64,000 nt of DNA from Cohnella hashimotonis (GTDB lineage: Bacteria; Bacillota; Bacilli; Paenibacillales; Paenibacillaceae): the NCBI RefSeq assembly GCF_030014955.1, contig NZ_JAGRPV010000001.1:4402001-4466000 (forward strand). Reading direction: 5' to 3'. Shown here piece by piece: positions 17,178-26,594 of this stretch (positions within the stretch are counted from its first letter, which is position 1; every line of letters begins with the position of its first letter). Position numbers and translations under genes: made by a program. A model generated the notes under the pieces. The model was not told where the DNA came from. It was given only the letters and a program-made list of their open reading frames with translations, and did no database searches.

Positions 17178-18062
17178 TCAACCTTTGACTGCGCCTACCA
17201 TGAGGCCTTTGACGAAGTAACGCTGGACGAACGGATACAGGAAGATGATCGGCCCGATCGTAATGACGGTGAGCGCCATCTTGATCGATTCGGACGGGAT
17301 CGTCGCCGAGATCTGCTGCATGGCCGCGGCGTTGCTGGAGCTCTTGAGGAACTCGACGTTGGAGACGAGCGTCCGCAGCAGCAGCTGCAGCGGCTGAAGC
17401 TCCTGCTTGTCGATGAACATGAGGCCGAGAAACCAGTCGTTCCAGTAACCCAGTGCGACGAACAGGCCGACGGTGGCGAGCACCGGCACGGACAGCGGGG
17501 CGATCAGGCGGAAAAAAATCCGGTATTCGCTGGCGCCGTCCATTTTCGCCGATTCGTACAGGTCCTCCGGGATCGCCATCATGAAGTTGCGGATGAGGAA
17601 CATGTTGAAGGCGTTCGCCAGCGGCGGCAGAATCATCGCCCACAGCGTGTCCTTCAGATCGAGATAGCGGACGCAAATGATGTACCAGGGCACGAGCCCC
17701 CCGCTGAACAGCATCGTGATGATCACGTAGATGGACAGCACGTTGCGGTATTTGAAAGATCGCCTCGCCATGACGTATCCGCCCATACCGTTCACGATGA
17801 TGGACAGCGCGGTGCCGATAACGGTGACGAGAATGCTGATGATGTAAGCGTCGACGATCCGGCTCGAGCCGAGCAGCAGGATCTTGTAGGAGCTCAGCGT
17901 GACATGGCGCGGGATAAGCGCGTAGCCGTAATTGACGATGTCGTTCTCGGTGCTGAGCGAGCCGGAGATGACCATGATGAAGGGAAACAGGCATGCCAGG
18001 CTGAACAGCAGGACGATCGCGCCGATCGCGGTCTGACTTAGCGAAAATCTTCTGGTGAGCAT
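17178..18062 (-). CDS. sugar ABC transporter permease (LplC/YtcP type)
   Basis: 294-residue MalG-like permease with about six membrane segments. The EAA loop reads YESAKMDGASEYRIFFRLIAPLSVP in shortened form, with the conserved Glu/Asp-Gly-Ala core. The ATG at 18060-18062 has GGAGG upstream; the frame extends upstream but overlaps the preceding permease. No ATPase gene is present, so a shared MsmX-like ATPase is likely (inference from this family). Confidence 0.92.
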   Translation of the reverse strand: MLTRRFSLSQTAIGAIVLLFSLACLFPFIMVISGSLSTENDIVNYGYALIPRHVTLSSYKILLLGSSRIVDAYIISILVTVIGTALSIIVNGMGGYVMARRSFKYRNVLSIYVIITMLFSGGLVPWYIICVRYLDLKDTLWAMILPPLANAFNMFLIRNFMMAIPEDLYESAKMDGASEYRIFFRLIAPLSVPVLATVGLFVALGYWNDWFLGLMFIDKQELQPLQLLLRTLVSNVEFLKSSSNAAAMQQISATIPSESIKMALTVITIGPIIFLYPFVQRYFVKGLMVGAVKG

Positions 18063-18109
18063 CGGTAGGAGCCTCCTTGCCGGGAAACGTAGTTGGGGAA
18101 CGAGATGGA

Positions 18110-19039
18110 TCAGAAAATCGCCGAGTCTCTGTCGATCCTGCGGGCGGCGTAATTGCTGGAAAGCACGAGCACGAAGGCGACGACGGACTGGAGGAAGCCG
18201 GCCGCGGACGCCATGCCGATATCGCCGGATTGGCGAAGGCTGCGGTAGACGAGCGTGTCGATAACGTCGGTCGTCGGGAACAGGAGCGTGGCGTCGCCGA
18301 CCATGGCGTAAAACATCCCGAAGTCCGCGTTCATGATCCGCCCGATCGCGAGCAGCGTCAGAATGACGACGGTGGGTCTGAGCATCGGCAGGCTGATGTA
18401 CCGGATCTGCTGCCATCGCGAAGCGCCGTCGATCGAGGCGGCTTCATAATACGAGTTATCGATGGAGGTGAGAGCAGCCAGGTAGATGATCGTGCCGTAG
18501 CCCGTCACCTTCCACCGGATCGCGATGGTCAGGATGAGCGGCCACAGGCCCGCCTCGCTGTAGAAGTCGACGGGTCCCGCGCCGATCCACTCGAGGAACC
18601 GGTTGACCGCGCCCGTTTCGTAATTCAGCAGGTTGTAGGTGAACACGCCGACGACGATCCAGGAGATAAAGAACGGGAGGAACGTCAGCGACTGGGTGAC
18701 GCGTTTGAAGTACTTGTTCCGAAGCTCGTTGAGCATAAGCGCGAAGCCCACTTCGAAGATCAGGCCGACGGCGATAAAGAGCACGTTGAGCAAGATCGTG
18801 TTGCGCACCGCGCGGAAGGCCGCGTCGGAGGATAGCAGGTAATCAAAGTTGTTGAACAGCGGGTGCATCCAGTCGCTTCCGAAAATGCCCTTCTGGAAGT
18901 CGAAGTTTTTGAAGGGGATGATGAGTCCGGACAGCGGCAGGTAGCAGAACAAAAACAGCAGCGTCGCGACGGGCAGGAACATGACGAGCAGCTGATGGTT
19001 TTGCACAAGGTCCCGGACCAGGCCGTTTCGGCGTTTCAT
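18110..19039 (-). CDS. sugar ABC transporter permease (LplB type)
   Basis: 309-residue MalF-like permease, first gene of the importer operon. Membrane segments begin near 15-38 and the EAA loop contains YEAASIDGASRWQQI. Upstream, a -10-like TATCAT (minus, 19079-19074) with no good -35 suggests an activator-dependent promoter, fitting control by the YesM/YesN pair encoded next to it. AAAGGAA precedes the ATG. Confidence 0.92.
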   Translation of the reverse strand: MKRRNGLVRDLVQNHQLLVMFLPVATLLFLFCYLPLSGLIIPFKNFDFQKGIFGSDWMHPLFNNFDYLLSSDAAFRAVRNTILLNVLFIAVGLIFEVGFALMLNELRNKYFKRVTQSLTFLPFFISWIVVGVFTYNLLNYETGAVNRFLEWIGAGPVDFYSEAGLWPLILTIAIRWKVTGYGTIIYLAALTSIDNSYYEAASIDGASRWQQIRYISLPMLRPTVVILTLLAIGRIMNADFGMFYAMVGDATLLFPTTDVIDTLVYRSLRQSGDIGMASAAGFLQSVVAFVLVLSSNYAARRIDRDSAIF

Positions 19040-19335
19040 GCGCGATGTTCCTTTCTGTTAAGGTGATACCTTCATGATAAAGGGGGGCTGTTCGGGGTTC
19101 CATGAGCGGATCTTATCCTTTGCGGTCCGTGAATGTCCTGTTCGGACAGAAGCGTCCGATTGCGCAAAAACCGCCAGGAAAATCGCTGATAGCCTTTACG
19201 GTCCTTTCAGGTTGAACAGACATCCGAAACTGAATTCGCGCGAAACGCCGAATGGTAGCTTGGCCGATCGATGGCTTATCCGACAGCCGCTTCGACGTCT
19301 TGCCGATCCTCACCAGTTTCGTTCTCTCGCCGCAA

Positions 19336-19520
19336 TGCCTGCAAATATACATCTTTTTTTGCCGATGTCGCCCCTTTTGGACAGGATAGATGCCAAAACG
19401 CAGTTATTTTCCTCTCTGATCCCGATTTACGGCTTGTGCTTTGAAAATGCCTGCATATTTGCATGTATTTCATCAGGTGTCGCGGATCGGCTGAAGATAC
19501 ATGTACAAATGCAGGTTTTA
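19336..19520. repeat. intergenic palindromic element, copy B
   Basis: Arms in alternating orientation as in copy A: plus 19338-19360, minus 19385-19403, plus 19450-19470, minus 19495-19515. The right half aligns with 9030-9120 of copy A. It fills most of the 580-bp gap between the importer operon and yesM; the rest of the gap (19080-19335) holds no recognisable gene. Confidence 0.72.
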
Positions 19521-19610
19521 CGGCCCGCCAAACATCCGACCAACCCCGGCACCCCGAGGCCGCGCTTGCCTGTCCACGATTCGCCGCCATCCGAGATAGA
19601 AAGATAAGAC

Positions 19611-19639
19611 AAGAGCCGCCCCTACTCGGGACGGCTCTT
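19611..19639 (-). terminator. terminator overlapping the kinase stop codon
   Basis: AAGAGCCGtCCC/GGGgCGGCTCTT with a 5-nt loop holding the stop codon, followed on the minus strand by TGTCTTATCTT. Confidence 0.75.
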
Positions 19640-21421
19640 CTCTTCTTTGTCCAATATCGGGTGCCGAAGCGCGATCTTTGTGCCGAACTCGGGCCCCGTC
19701 TCGATGTGCAGGCGGTAGCCCTCGCCGAAGTACAGCTTGAGCCGGTTGTTGACGTTGCGCAGGCCGACGCCCTTCGCGCTCTCCGAGCTGCGGCTGCCGG
19801 GCGGCTCCTCCATGTCGAGCTTTGCCAGTGCTTCAGGCGGTATGCCGCCGCCGTTGTCGATAATATCGATCTCGATATCGCCGCCCTCCCGGCGCGCCGA
19901 GATCAGAATTTTCCCGCTCTCGAAATCGTTGCGGATGCTGTGCTGGATCGCGTTCTCGACCAGCGGCTGGAGCAGCAGCCTGAGGAAAGGCAGCTCCTTC
20001 AGCTCGTCGTCGACGCCGTACAGGATCCGGATCGGCCGTCCCATCCGGGCTTGCTCGATCTGGACGTAGGCTTTGACCTGCTCCAGCTCCCTGCCGAGCG
20101 TCGTAATCTCCTTGCCCTGGTTCAGGCTGAGCCGCAGCAGGTTGCCGAGCGACGCGACCATCTGCGCCACCTCGCCCGCGCCGTGCTTCTCGGCCTTCCA
20201 GCGGATCGACTCCAGCGTATTGTACAAAAAGTGCGGATTGATCTGATGGCTCAGCACCTGAAACTCCAGCTCTTTCTTGTCGCGCTCCGCGCGCGAGGCT
20301 TCGACGATCAAGCCTTCGATCTTGCGGATCAGACTGCCGAAACCGCGATATAGCCATCCGACCTCGTCTTGTCTGCGAGACGGCGGAATCTGCTGCTGGT
20401 AATCGCCCGATTCCAGCTTGCGCATATAACGTACCAGACGCACGATCGGCTGGGTGAATGACGCCGTAATATACAGTACGACGCCTACGCAGCAAAGCAG
20501 ATAGCCGATCAGAAAATAGACGGTCGCCCGGTTGATCTCGTCGATCGTGCCGGTCAGATCCTTGAGCGGGGTCAGACTGACGATCGCCCAGGGCTCGTTG
20601 TCCATCCGGACGAAGCTCGCCAGGTATTTGCTCCCGCCGAGCGCGATCGTTTTCTCCCCTTCGCTGCCCGCGCGGAACTGCTCCACGAAGCCGGACGAGG
20701 GGAACGGCGTGCCGGTCCAGCCGTTTTCGAACGAATCGTACAGCACGACGCCGTCGTCGTTCCTCAGCAGCAGCAGACGCTGCTCGATCATCTGCCCGCT
20801 CGGCGAGAAGAACCGTTTGAATTGGTCCTCGGACACGTCCGTGGCGACGATGCCACGCGGCGTCTGGTCGTACAAGCCCGAGAAGCGTTTGACATAGGAC
20901 AGGAGCGGACGCTCCAATCTGCCCTTCTCCGGCAGCTTCAGGTACCAGGATGGGCTAACCTGAGCGGCGGATTGCCGGAACCATGCCTGCGCGCCGACGT
21001 TCGGTTCGCCGATCGTGCTAAGGTAATCGGCATGCCGGCCCAGATCGATCGGATACACGCTGACCCGGAAGGCGTCGACGGACGAAGTGCGCTGGTACAG
21101 CCAGGTCAGCAGATCGACCGTAAACGATTCCTCGCTGGCCGCGCCGCCGCTGGCCGGCTCGAGCAGATCCTGCAGGCGCTTGTCGCCGATCAGATCGTTG
21201 ACCTGCTCGTTCAGCGCGCCCAGATAGTTTTGAAAATTTTTGCGCACCTGCAGCAAATAGTTGTTGGTCATCGACAGATTGGCGTTGGAGATGCCCTCGA
21301 TCGACTTGACGTGCGCGTAATAGGCAAACCATAAAAAAGGGACGACAATGATCATGAAGAAGATCAATATCATCCGATTGCGAAGCGACGAGGCCAGACG
21401 CAGCGAGATCGTCTTACTCAT
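19622..21421 (-). CDS. sensor histidine kinase, YesM family
   Basis: 599-residue membrane kinase expected to sense an extracellular sugar-related signal. TM1 lies at about 17-37 and TM2 at about 285-308, enclosing a large extracellular sensor region, then HAMP. The phospho-acceptor region reads SHQINPHFLYNTLESIRW, followed by HATPase motifs NAIQHSI, DNGGGIP and GVGLRNVNNR. Its start overlaps the stop of the response-regulator gene by 8 bp, so the pair is translationally coupled. The adjacent LplBC-LipO-SLH genes are the likely targets. Confidence 0.93.
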   Translation of the reverse strand: MSKTISLRLASSLRNRMILIFFMIIVVPFLWFAYYAHVKSIEGISNANLSMTNNYLLQVRKNFQNYLGALNEQVNDLIGDKRLQDLLEPASGGAASEESFTVDLLTWLYQRTSSVDAFRVSVYPIDLGRHADYLSTIGEPNVGAQAWFRQSAAQVSPSWYLKLPEKGRLERPLLSYVKRFSGLYDQTPRGIVATDVSEDQFKRFFSPSGQMIEQRLLLLRNDDGVVLYDSFENGWTGTPFPSSGFVEQFRAGSEGEKTIALGGSKYLASFVRMDNEPWAIVSLTPLKDLTGTIDEINRATVYFLIGYLLCCVGVVLYITASFTQPIVRLVRYMRKLESGDYQQQIPPSRRQDEVGWLYRGFGSLIRKIEGLIVEASRAERDKKELEFQVLSHQINPHFLYNTLESIRWKAEKHGAGEVAQMVASLGNLLRLSLNQGKEITTLGRELEQVKAYVQIEQARMGRPIRILYGVDDELKELPFLRLLLQPLVENAIQHSIRNDFESGKILISARREGGDIEIDIIDNGGGIPPEALAKLDMEEPPGSRSSESAKGVGLRNVNNRLKLYFGEGYRLHIETGPEFGTKIALRHPILDKEEKSRPE

Positions 21422-23048
21422 CCGCGATGCCCTGCAGCCTGCGGTATTCCTTCGGCGTCAGTCCGGTCTGCCTTTTGAACACCTTGGTGAAATGTACGGG
21501 ATCCTTATACCCGACCTGCGCGGAGATCTCGTAAATTTTATATTGCACGTCCGCCAGCATCTTTTTCGCCTTTTCCATACGGATATCGGTCAGATACTCG
21601 AGGAACGTTTTGTGCATTTCCTTTTTGAACAGCTTGCTTAACCATACCGGGGTCACATGCACCTCGGCAGCGACGCTTGGCAGCGTGAGGCTCTCCCCGT
21701 AATGCGCGCGAATGTACTTGTCCGCCTCCTGGATGATCTGGCTGGGCGGCGCCGCGTGGCTGCGAAAATCTTGAGCCATGGCGAGCAGGAACTGCTCGGA
21801 CTGTTCCCTAAGTGACCCCAGCGTATCGAACTTCTCCAGCCGTTCCCAGACGATCACCGGGTTGCGCTCCCAGGAACGGTCGGTCCAGCCGAGCGTGGCC
21901 GCCTTTTTGAACAGGCTGAGCAGCCATTCGAAAATCCGCTGCTGCGTATCGCGAATATGGCCCGCGCCCCAGCACTTCACCATCTCGACGAAGCGGTCCA
22001 TCGCTGTGCGGATATCCTCGTCGGTGCCGTAGCGAACCAGGTCCAGCACTTCGTCCGTCTGCGCGATCGAGGGTACGTCTCGTTCCGCCTCGTTTTCCCA
22101 GCCGAGACTCGTCAGCATGCGGTTGCCGCCGTAGACCGCCTTCTGCATCAGAATATCCTCCGCTTCCTGATACAGCGCATGCAATCGCTTCGTATCGCCG
22201 CAGCCCGAACTGATCGCGACGCTCACGTTCACCTTGACGTACTGATTCACGCGGCCGATCAGCATTCCGGCCAGCTCCTTGCAAGTCTCGAGCCAGCCGT
22301 CCTCCGGACATTCCAGTACGATCGCCCACCGGTTCCGCTGGTCGGGCGCGAGGACGGACAGATGCGGCATGTCCTCCTCGAGCGTTTGCTTGGCGATGTT
22401 GCCGATGCCGAACAGGATTAGCTCCTTTTCCAGCCGCGAGCCGTCCCGCGTCTCGATCGACCTGAGGTCGTCCACCTCGACGAGCAGGAGCGCCAGATGG
22501 CCGCCGAGCAGCCAATCGAGCTCCAGCGTCCGCAGCCTGTGCAGAATTCGCGTCTCCCGGTACGGGTCGTACGGCAGTTCGATCAGCTCCCGCACGACCT
22601 CGTCCCGCATCTTGGGCAAGGCCGAGGTCAGATGACTCTGCAGTCGGCTCTGGCGCTCGCGCTCGAGGCGTTCCTTGCGCAGCTGGCCGATCATGCGGGT
22701 GACGATCTCGCCGAGTTCGCCGGTGTTAACCGGCTTTAATATATAGTCCATCGCGCCTAGCTTCATGGCTGTCCGCACGATATCAAAATCGTCGTAGCCG
22801 CTGATGACGATGCCCTTCCAGCCTGCGGGACGCTCGGCGGACAGACGCTCGAGCAGCTCGAGTCCCGACATGCGGTTCATCCGGATATCCGTGACGACGA
22901 GGTCTGGCAAGCGCGCTCTGGCGATCGCCAGCGCCGTATCGCCGTCGTCCGCGACCACCGTCTCCTCCACCCCGTAATCGGCCCAGGGAATTTGCGTTTG
23001 AAGCCCTTCTCGAATTTCCAGTTCGTCGTCCACGATCAGAGCCAGCAT
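21414..23048 (-). CDS. response regulator, YesN/AraC family
   Basis: 544-residue regulator. The N-terminal receiver domain has the acidic pair (VDDE) and phospho-acceptor Asp in VVTDIRM near residue 54, with K in ILKPVN near 105. A long linker region precedes the C-terminal AraC domain with two helix-turn-helix units (about 440-540; LPSVAAEVHVTPVWLSKLFK and YKIYEISAQVGYKDPVHFTK). It is the first gene of the pair; AAGGGGAG precedes the ATG. Confidence 0.94.
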   Translation of the reverse strand: MLALIVDDELEIREGLQTQIPWADYGVEETVVADDGDTALAIARARLPDLVVTDIRMNRMSGLELLERLSAERPAGWKGIVISGYDDFDIVRTAMKLGAMDYILKPVNTGELGEIVTRMIGQLRKERLERERQSRLQSHLTSALPKMRDEVVRELIELPYDPYRETRILHRLRTLELDWLLGGHLALLLVEVDDLRSIETRDGSRLEKELILFGIGNIAKQTLEEDMPHLSVLAPDQRNRWAIVLECPEDGWLETCKELAGMLIGRVNQYVKVNVSVAISSGCGDTKRLHALYQEAEDILMQKAVYGGNRMLTSLGWENEAERDVPSIAQTDEVLDLVRYGTDEDIRTAMDRFVEMVKCWGAGHIRDTQQRIFEWLLSLFKKAATLGWTDRSWERNPVIVWERLEKFDTLGSLREQSEQFLLAMAQDFRSHAAPPSQIIQEADKYIRAHYGESLTLPSVAAEVHVTPVWLSKLFKKEMHKTFLEYLTDIRMEKAKKMLADVQYKIYEISAQVGYKDPVHFTKVFKRQTGLTPKEYRRLQGIADE

Positions 23049-23252
23049 GAGGGTCTCCCCTTTCCCATGAACCCGTTATTGTCAAAAGCGGACATTCGTC
23101 AGAAAAGCATACCCTCGGGGCTCGCAAATCGCAATGAGCATATCTTAGCTTTTTAGGGGGAATGCGATATTTATCCGCGACGTGCTAGGGCGACCGCCTG
23201 CGTCATAGGTTGTACAAGACGTACCAGTCTATCGAACCGGAGGCGTTAAACG

Positions 23253-23879
23253 ATGAACGTTTTTATTAGCCATATGCTGCTCGGGCTGTCGCTGGCCGCG
23301 CCGATCGGGCCGATGAACGCGGCGCAGATGGACAGGGGCGTCCGCAGCGGGTTTTGGCATGCCTGGCTCATCGGTCTGGGCGGCACGATGGCGGATTGCA
23401 TTTTTATGCTGCTCGTTTACTTCGGGATCATCCACTTCCTCGGCATCCCTTTTATGCAAACGTTTCTGTGGCTGTTCGGTTTTCTCGTGCTCGCCTACAT
23501 GGGCGTGGAAAGCATCGCAAACGCAAGAAAATCGGCGACGCGGCGGAGCGAGCACAAAGAAGCCGCGGTCAAATCGCTCGCGGCCGGATTCTTCATGTCT
23601 TTGTTTAATCCGCTCTCCATTCTGTTCTGGCTCGGCATCTACGGCTCGGTTCTCGCCGATATGATCGCCAAGTACGAGGCCCGCGAGGTGTTTTTATACA
23701 GCGCCGCCGTGCTGGCCGGCATCATGCTTTGGGACGTGTTCATGGCGCTGCTCGCAAGCTCCTTCCGCCAGCTGCTAACGCCCGGGCTCCTTACCGCCAT
23801 ATCTGTCGCGTCCGGCTTGTCGCTGATCGGCTTCGGCATATACTTCGGGCTCGAAGCGTACCATGCCTTGTTCGGATAG
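23253..23879 (+). CDS. LysE/RhtB-family amino-acid exporter
   Basis: 208-residue membrane protein with about six hydrophobic segments and the family N-terminus LLGLSLAAPIGPMNAAQM. It probably exports an amino acid or related small molecule. GGAGG lies 9 nt upstream of the ATG. Its last 105 bp overlap the 3' end of the convergent permease gene. Confidence 0.88.
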   Translation: MNVFISHMLLGLSLAAPIGPMNAAQMDRGVRSGFWHAWLIGLGGTMADCIFMLLVYFGIIHFLGIPFMQTFLWLFGFLVLAYMGVESIANARKSATRRSEHKEAAVKSLAAGFFMSLFNPLSILFWLGIYGSVLADMIAKYEAREVFLYSAAVLAGIMLWDVFMALLASSFRQLLTPGLLTAISVASGLSLIGFGIYFGLEAYHALFG

Positions 23880-25232
23880 CCTTTTTCGGCCGCGAGCGCT
23901 CTTTCCCGCTCTATGTTTGTTCCATTGCCGCTGCATGATCAGCGTGACGCCCCCGATGACGGCGACGAAGCCCAGGCTGATCCAGAATCCGGGGCGGCTC
24001 ACGCCGTGGAGCCAAGTGCCGGCAACGGCAAGCGAGATTAATCCGATGCCCGCATACTGCTTGGCTTTGCCCCATGCGCCTGTCTTCAGCAGCCGGCCGG
24101 ACGTTACCAGAATGAACAACCAGTTGTATAACAGCATGAGGCCCGCCGCTGTCGTGATGTATTCGTAGACGCTCTTCGGCATGAGCAGCGCGAACACGAC
24201 CGATGCCGTCATTCCTCCGGCGGTGAGCCCGAGCGCGGGCAGCCTTCCCTTCCTTCCCCGATCCGCTTTCGTCGCGAACGTGGGCGGCGCGTCCCCCTCT
24301 TTGGCCAGCGTGGCGACCATCGACGTGACGGCGAACATGGAAGCGGTCATCGTGGAAAAACCTGCTACGATCAGGATGCCGTTGAACAGATGCGGAACGA
24401 ACGGCAGCCGGTAGTCGGCCAATGCAATGACAAAAGGACTCTTCTCGCCGGTAAACGACTTCCAGGGCTCGAGCACGAGCACGAACGCGAGGGAAGCGAC
24501 GTAAAGAAAGGTCAGCATCAACAGCATGACCGTGCCCGCCTTTGGCGCTTCCTCGGGCTTTTTGAGCCGCACGGCCATGAGCCCCACGACCTCCAGACCG
24601 CCAAAGCTGTAAAACGCGAAAATCAGCGCGGACCACACGCCCATCGCCCCGACGGGAAACCAGTTGCCCGGCATCGCCGGTCCATGCTTGTCCGTCGTCA
24701 GGACGCCCGATAGGACGAGCGTCGCAATGACCAGAAACATGACGACGGCCGCGAGCTTCATGACGGCGAACGCGTTTTCCATTCGCTCGAAGCCCTTCGT
24801 CCCCCCAAAAATAATGAGCAGTCCCAGCGCGTCGTATCCTGCGGCGAAACACCACATCGGCACTTGCGGAAACCAAAACTGCGAAAACAGGGACAATGCC
24901 GTAAGCTGGCTGCCCATGATCAATAGCTCCGACGACCAATACATCCAACCGCTGCTGAAGCCCGCCCATCTCCCGAACGCCTTTTTTGCATAGGATCGGA
25001 ACGAGCCCTCGAGCGGCGTCTCTGCCGTCATGCGCGCCAGCTTGTCGAACACCAAATACGCGCCGAGCGCTGCAAGCAGGTAATCGAGCAGAATGGCCGG
25101 TCCGCCGACCTCGATCGCGATTCTGGACGCCAAAAAGAAGCCGGTGCCTACCGTGCAGGCGACGCCAAGCAAGCTGAGCTGCCACCATTTCAGCTTGTTA
25201 TCCGATTGCTGATTTGAATCGCTCGCTGGCAT
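23775..25232 (-). CDS. APC-family amino-acid permease
   Basis: 485-residue permease of the amino acid-polyamine-organocation superfamily with about twelve membrane segments. The first carries GVACTVGTGFFLASRIAI, the usual TM1 substrate-binding region. ATG at 25230-25232 has GGGAGAG at good spacing and is preferred to a GTG two codons upstream. The last 35 or so residues form a hydrophilic tail encoded entirely antisense to the end of the LysE gene. Confidence 0.87.
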   Translation of the reverse strand: MPASDSNQQSDNKLKWWQLSLLGVACTVGTGFFLASRIAIEVGGPAILLDYLLAALGAYLVFDKLARMTAETPLEGSFRSYAKKAFGRWAGFSSGWMYWSSELLIMGSQLTALSLFSQFWFPQVPMWCFAAGYDALGLLIIFGGTKGFERMENAFAVMKLAAVVMFLVIATLVLSGVLTTDKHGPAMPGNWFPVGAMGVWSALIFAFYSFGGLEVVGLMAVRLKKPEEAPKAGTVMLLMLTFLYVASLAFVLVLEPWKSFTGEKSPFVIALADYRLPFVPHLFNGILIVAGFSTMTASMFAVTSMVATLAKEGDAPPTFATKADRGRKGRLPALGLTAGGMTASVVFALLMPKSVYEYITTAAGLMLLYNWLFILVTSGRLLKTGAWGKAKQYAGIGLISLAVAGTWLHGVSRPGFWISLGFVAVIGGVTLIMQRQWNKHRAGKSARGRKRLSEQGMVRFEPEVYAEADQRQAGRDRYGGKEPGR

Positions 25233-25404
25233 TGGCACGCTCTCCCGGTTCTAGTTGTCAGTTTCGTTCCGCTTACACTTCCCTGTTGAGGATAGAAATA
25301 TGAAGCCGGTTCGGTCCGGTTCAGTCCTGTCCGGTCCGGTTAATTCGATTCGCTTATGGACAAACGGCGCACGGCTGCTATAATTTTACATAACGAGACG
25401 AAGC

Positions 25405-25452
25405 ACGTCCCTCTTCATTCCATGACGAATGATGAAGGGGCGTTTTTATTTT
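25405..25452 (+). terminator. terminator-like hairpin just upstream of the nuclease-like gene
   Basis: ACGtCCC...ATTC pairs with GAAT...GGGgCGT, followed by TTTTTATTTT, ending only about 4 nt before the Shine-Dalgarno site of the next gene. No plus-strand gene lies directly upstream, so an attenuator is possible. Confidence 0.6.
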
Positions 25453-25472
25453 AAGGGAGGTTTTGATGAGCG

Positions 25473-26141
25473 ATGTCGTTTGAACAAGCGCATGCCGAAT
25501 TTATTGAATCCCATTTGACCCGACGAACCGGGGAACGCCGAGGCCGGCTTGAGCGCGGTCACCGCGAGGCGGAGAAGCTATTTTGCAAAAACGTATGGTG
25601 GCGGCTTCGCGGCAATTTCGACGGGTTGCATCCCGAGTACGAAGTGATGGATTGGCGCGGCATATCCTATTTTTGCGACTTTGTATGGATTATTCTAAGC
25701 GTCAAATTCGTCATTGAAATCAAAGGCTTCGGCCCGCACGTCCGGGACATGGACCGGCAAAAGTATTGCAATGAGCTGAATAGAGAAACGTTTCTCGGCG
25801 CCATGGGTTACCAGGTCGTCTGCTTCTCGTACGACGACGTGATTGGCCGACCGGATCTGTGTGTAACCTTGCTCCGCATGTTGATCAGCCGTTATCAAGT
25901 CGAAGCCGCTCGCATCGGTCTAGACGGACTCGCCGAGCGGGAGACGATTCGCCTTGCATGCGGTCTATCCAGGCCGCTGCGTCCGATCGACGTAGCCGAG
26001 CATTTAAAGGTCAGCCATCGCATCGCCGTCAAGACGCTGCGTTCGCTGTGCGAGAAGGGTCTGTTCACGCCGCTGTCGGGTTCCCAAGGCAAACATATCG
26101 TGCGGTATGAATTGAATCCGGCTGCATTGCGACTGCTGTAA
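25473..26141 (+). CDS. nuclease-like (DUF559/PD-(D/E)XK-type) protein with winged-helix end
   Basis: 222-residue protein of uncertain function. Residues about 30-135 resemble the DUF559/Vsr-like nuclease fold: CDFVW (D69), IEIKG (E82, K84), then DRQKYCNELNRETFLGAMGY and a final FSYDDV strand. Residues about 160-222 look like a winged helix-turn-helix (PIDVAEHLKVSHRIAVKTLR). No methylase or other restriction partner is adjacent. AGGGAGG lies 12 nt before this ATG and 5 nt before another ATG at 25466, which opens a five-codon frame ending inside the gene. The preceding terminator-like hairpin suggests regulated expression. Confidence 0.6.
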   Translation: MSFEQAHAEFIESHLTRRTGERRGRLERGHREAEKLFCKNVWWRLRGNFDGLHPEYEVMDWRGISYFCDFVWIILSVKFVIEIKGFGPHVRDMDRQKYCNELNRETFLGAMGYQVVCFSYDDVIGRPDLCVTLLRMLISRYQVEAARIGLDGLAERETIRLACGLSRPLRPIDVAEHLKVSHRIAVKTLRSLCEKGLFTPLSGSQGKHIVRYELNPAALRLL

Positions 26142-26340
26142 GTGAGATGAGGATGGGTCGTGCTGTAACGGAGTGTTGCTGGCGGCTGTGCGTGCGGTGG
26201 CGGTTGGTGCGGGATGCTGTTTGGCGCGGGTGGCGGGTGTGGTGCGGATGGTGGGTTTGTGCGGGCGGCTGTTTGTGCGGGGGCGGTTGATGCGGGACGG
26301 CGTTCGGTGAGAGCGTTTGGTTGGTGCAGTGAATCATGGC
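26142..26340. other. G+T-rich low-complexity stretch
   Basis: About 190 bp of near-repetitive TGTGCGGG/GGCGGTTG sequence with strong strand bias (G and T on the plus strand). Open frames through it are compositional artefacts. It begins directly after the nuclease-like gene. Confidence 0.6.
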
Positions 26341-26387
26341 GTATCCATGAGTCGGCGCAATCCACTGAGTGCTTTTTTGGATATGAG

Positions 26388-26576
26388 AAAGCCTGCAAAT
26401 ATGCAGGCTTTTCAGTCACATCATCCCGTTCACAGCTAAATTCCTGCGTTTATGCATCTATTTTAACTCGATACGCCTCATCTTAGACCGACATGCCGAA
26501 AAGCCTGCATATCCGCAGGTATTTAATGCAGCGTCTTTATCAGCCAATTAAAGCCTGCAAATTAGCAGGCTTTTTA
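26388..26576. repeat. intergenic palindromic element, copy C
   Basis: Four direct copies about 50-60 bp apart: 26388-26412 (perfect palindrome AAAGCCTGCA/TGCAGGCTTT), 26440-26464, 26500-26525 and 26550-26576 (AAAGCCTGC/GCAGGCTTTTT). They share the motif with copies A and B and lead into the 47-bp array. Confidence 0.75.
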
Positions 26577-26594
26577 TAAATTTGGATGAGCGGA

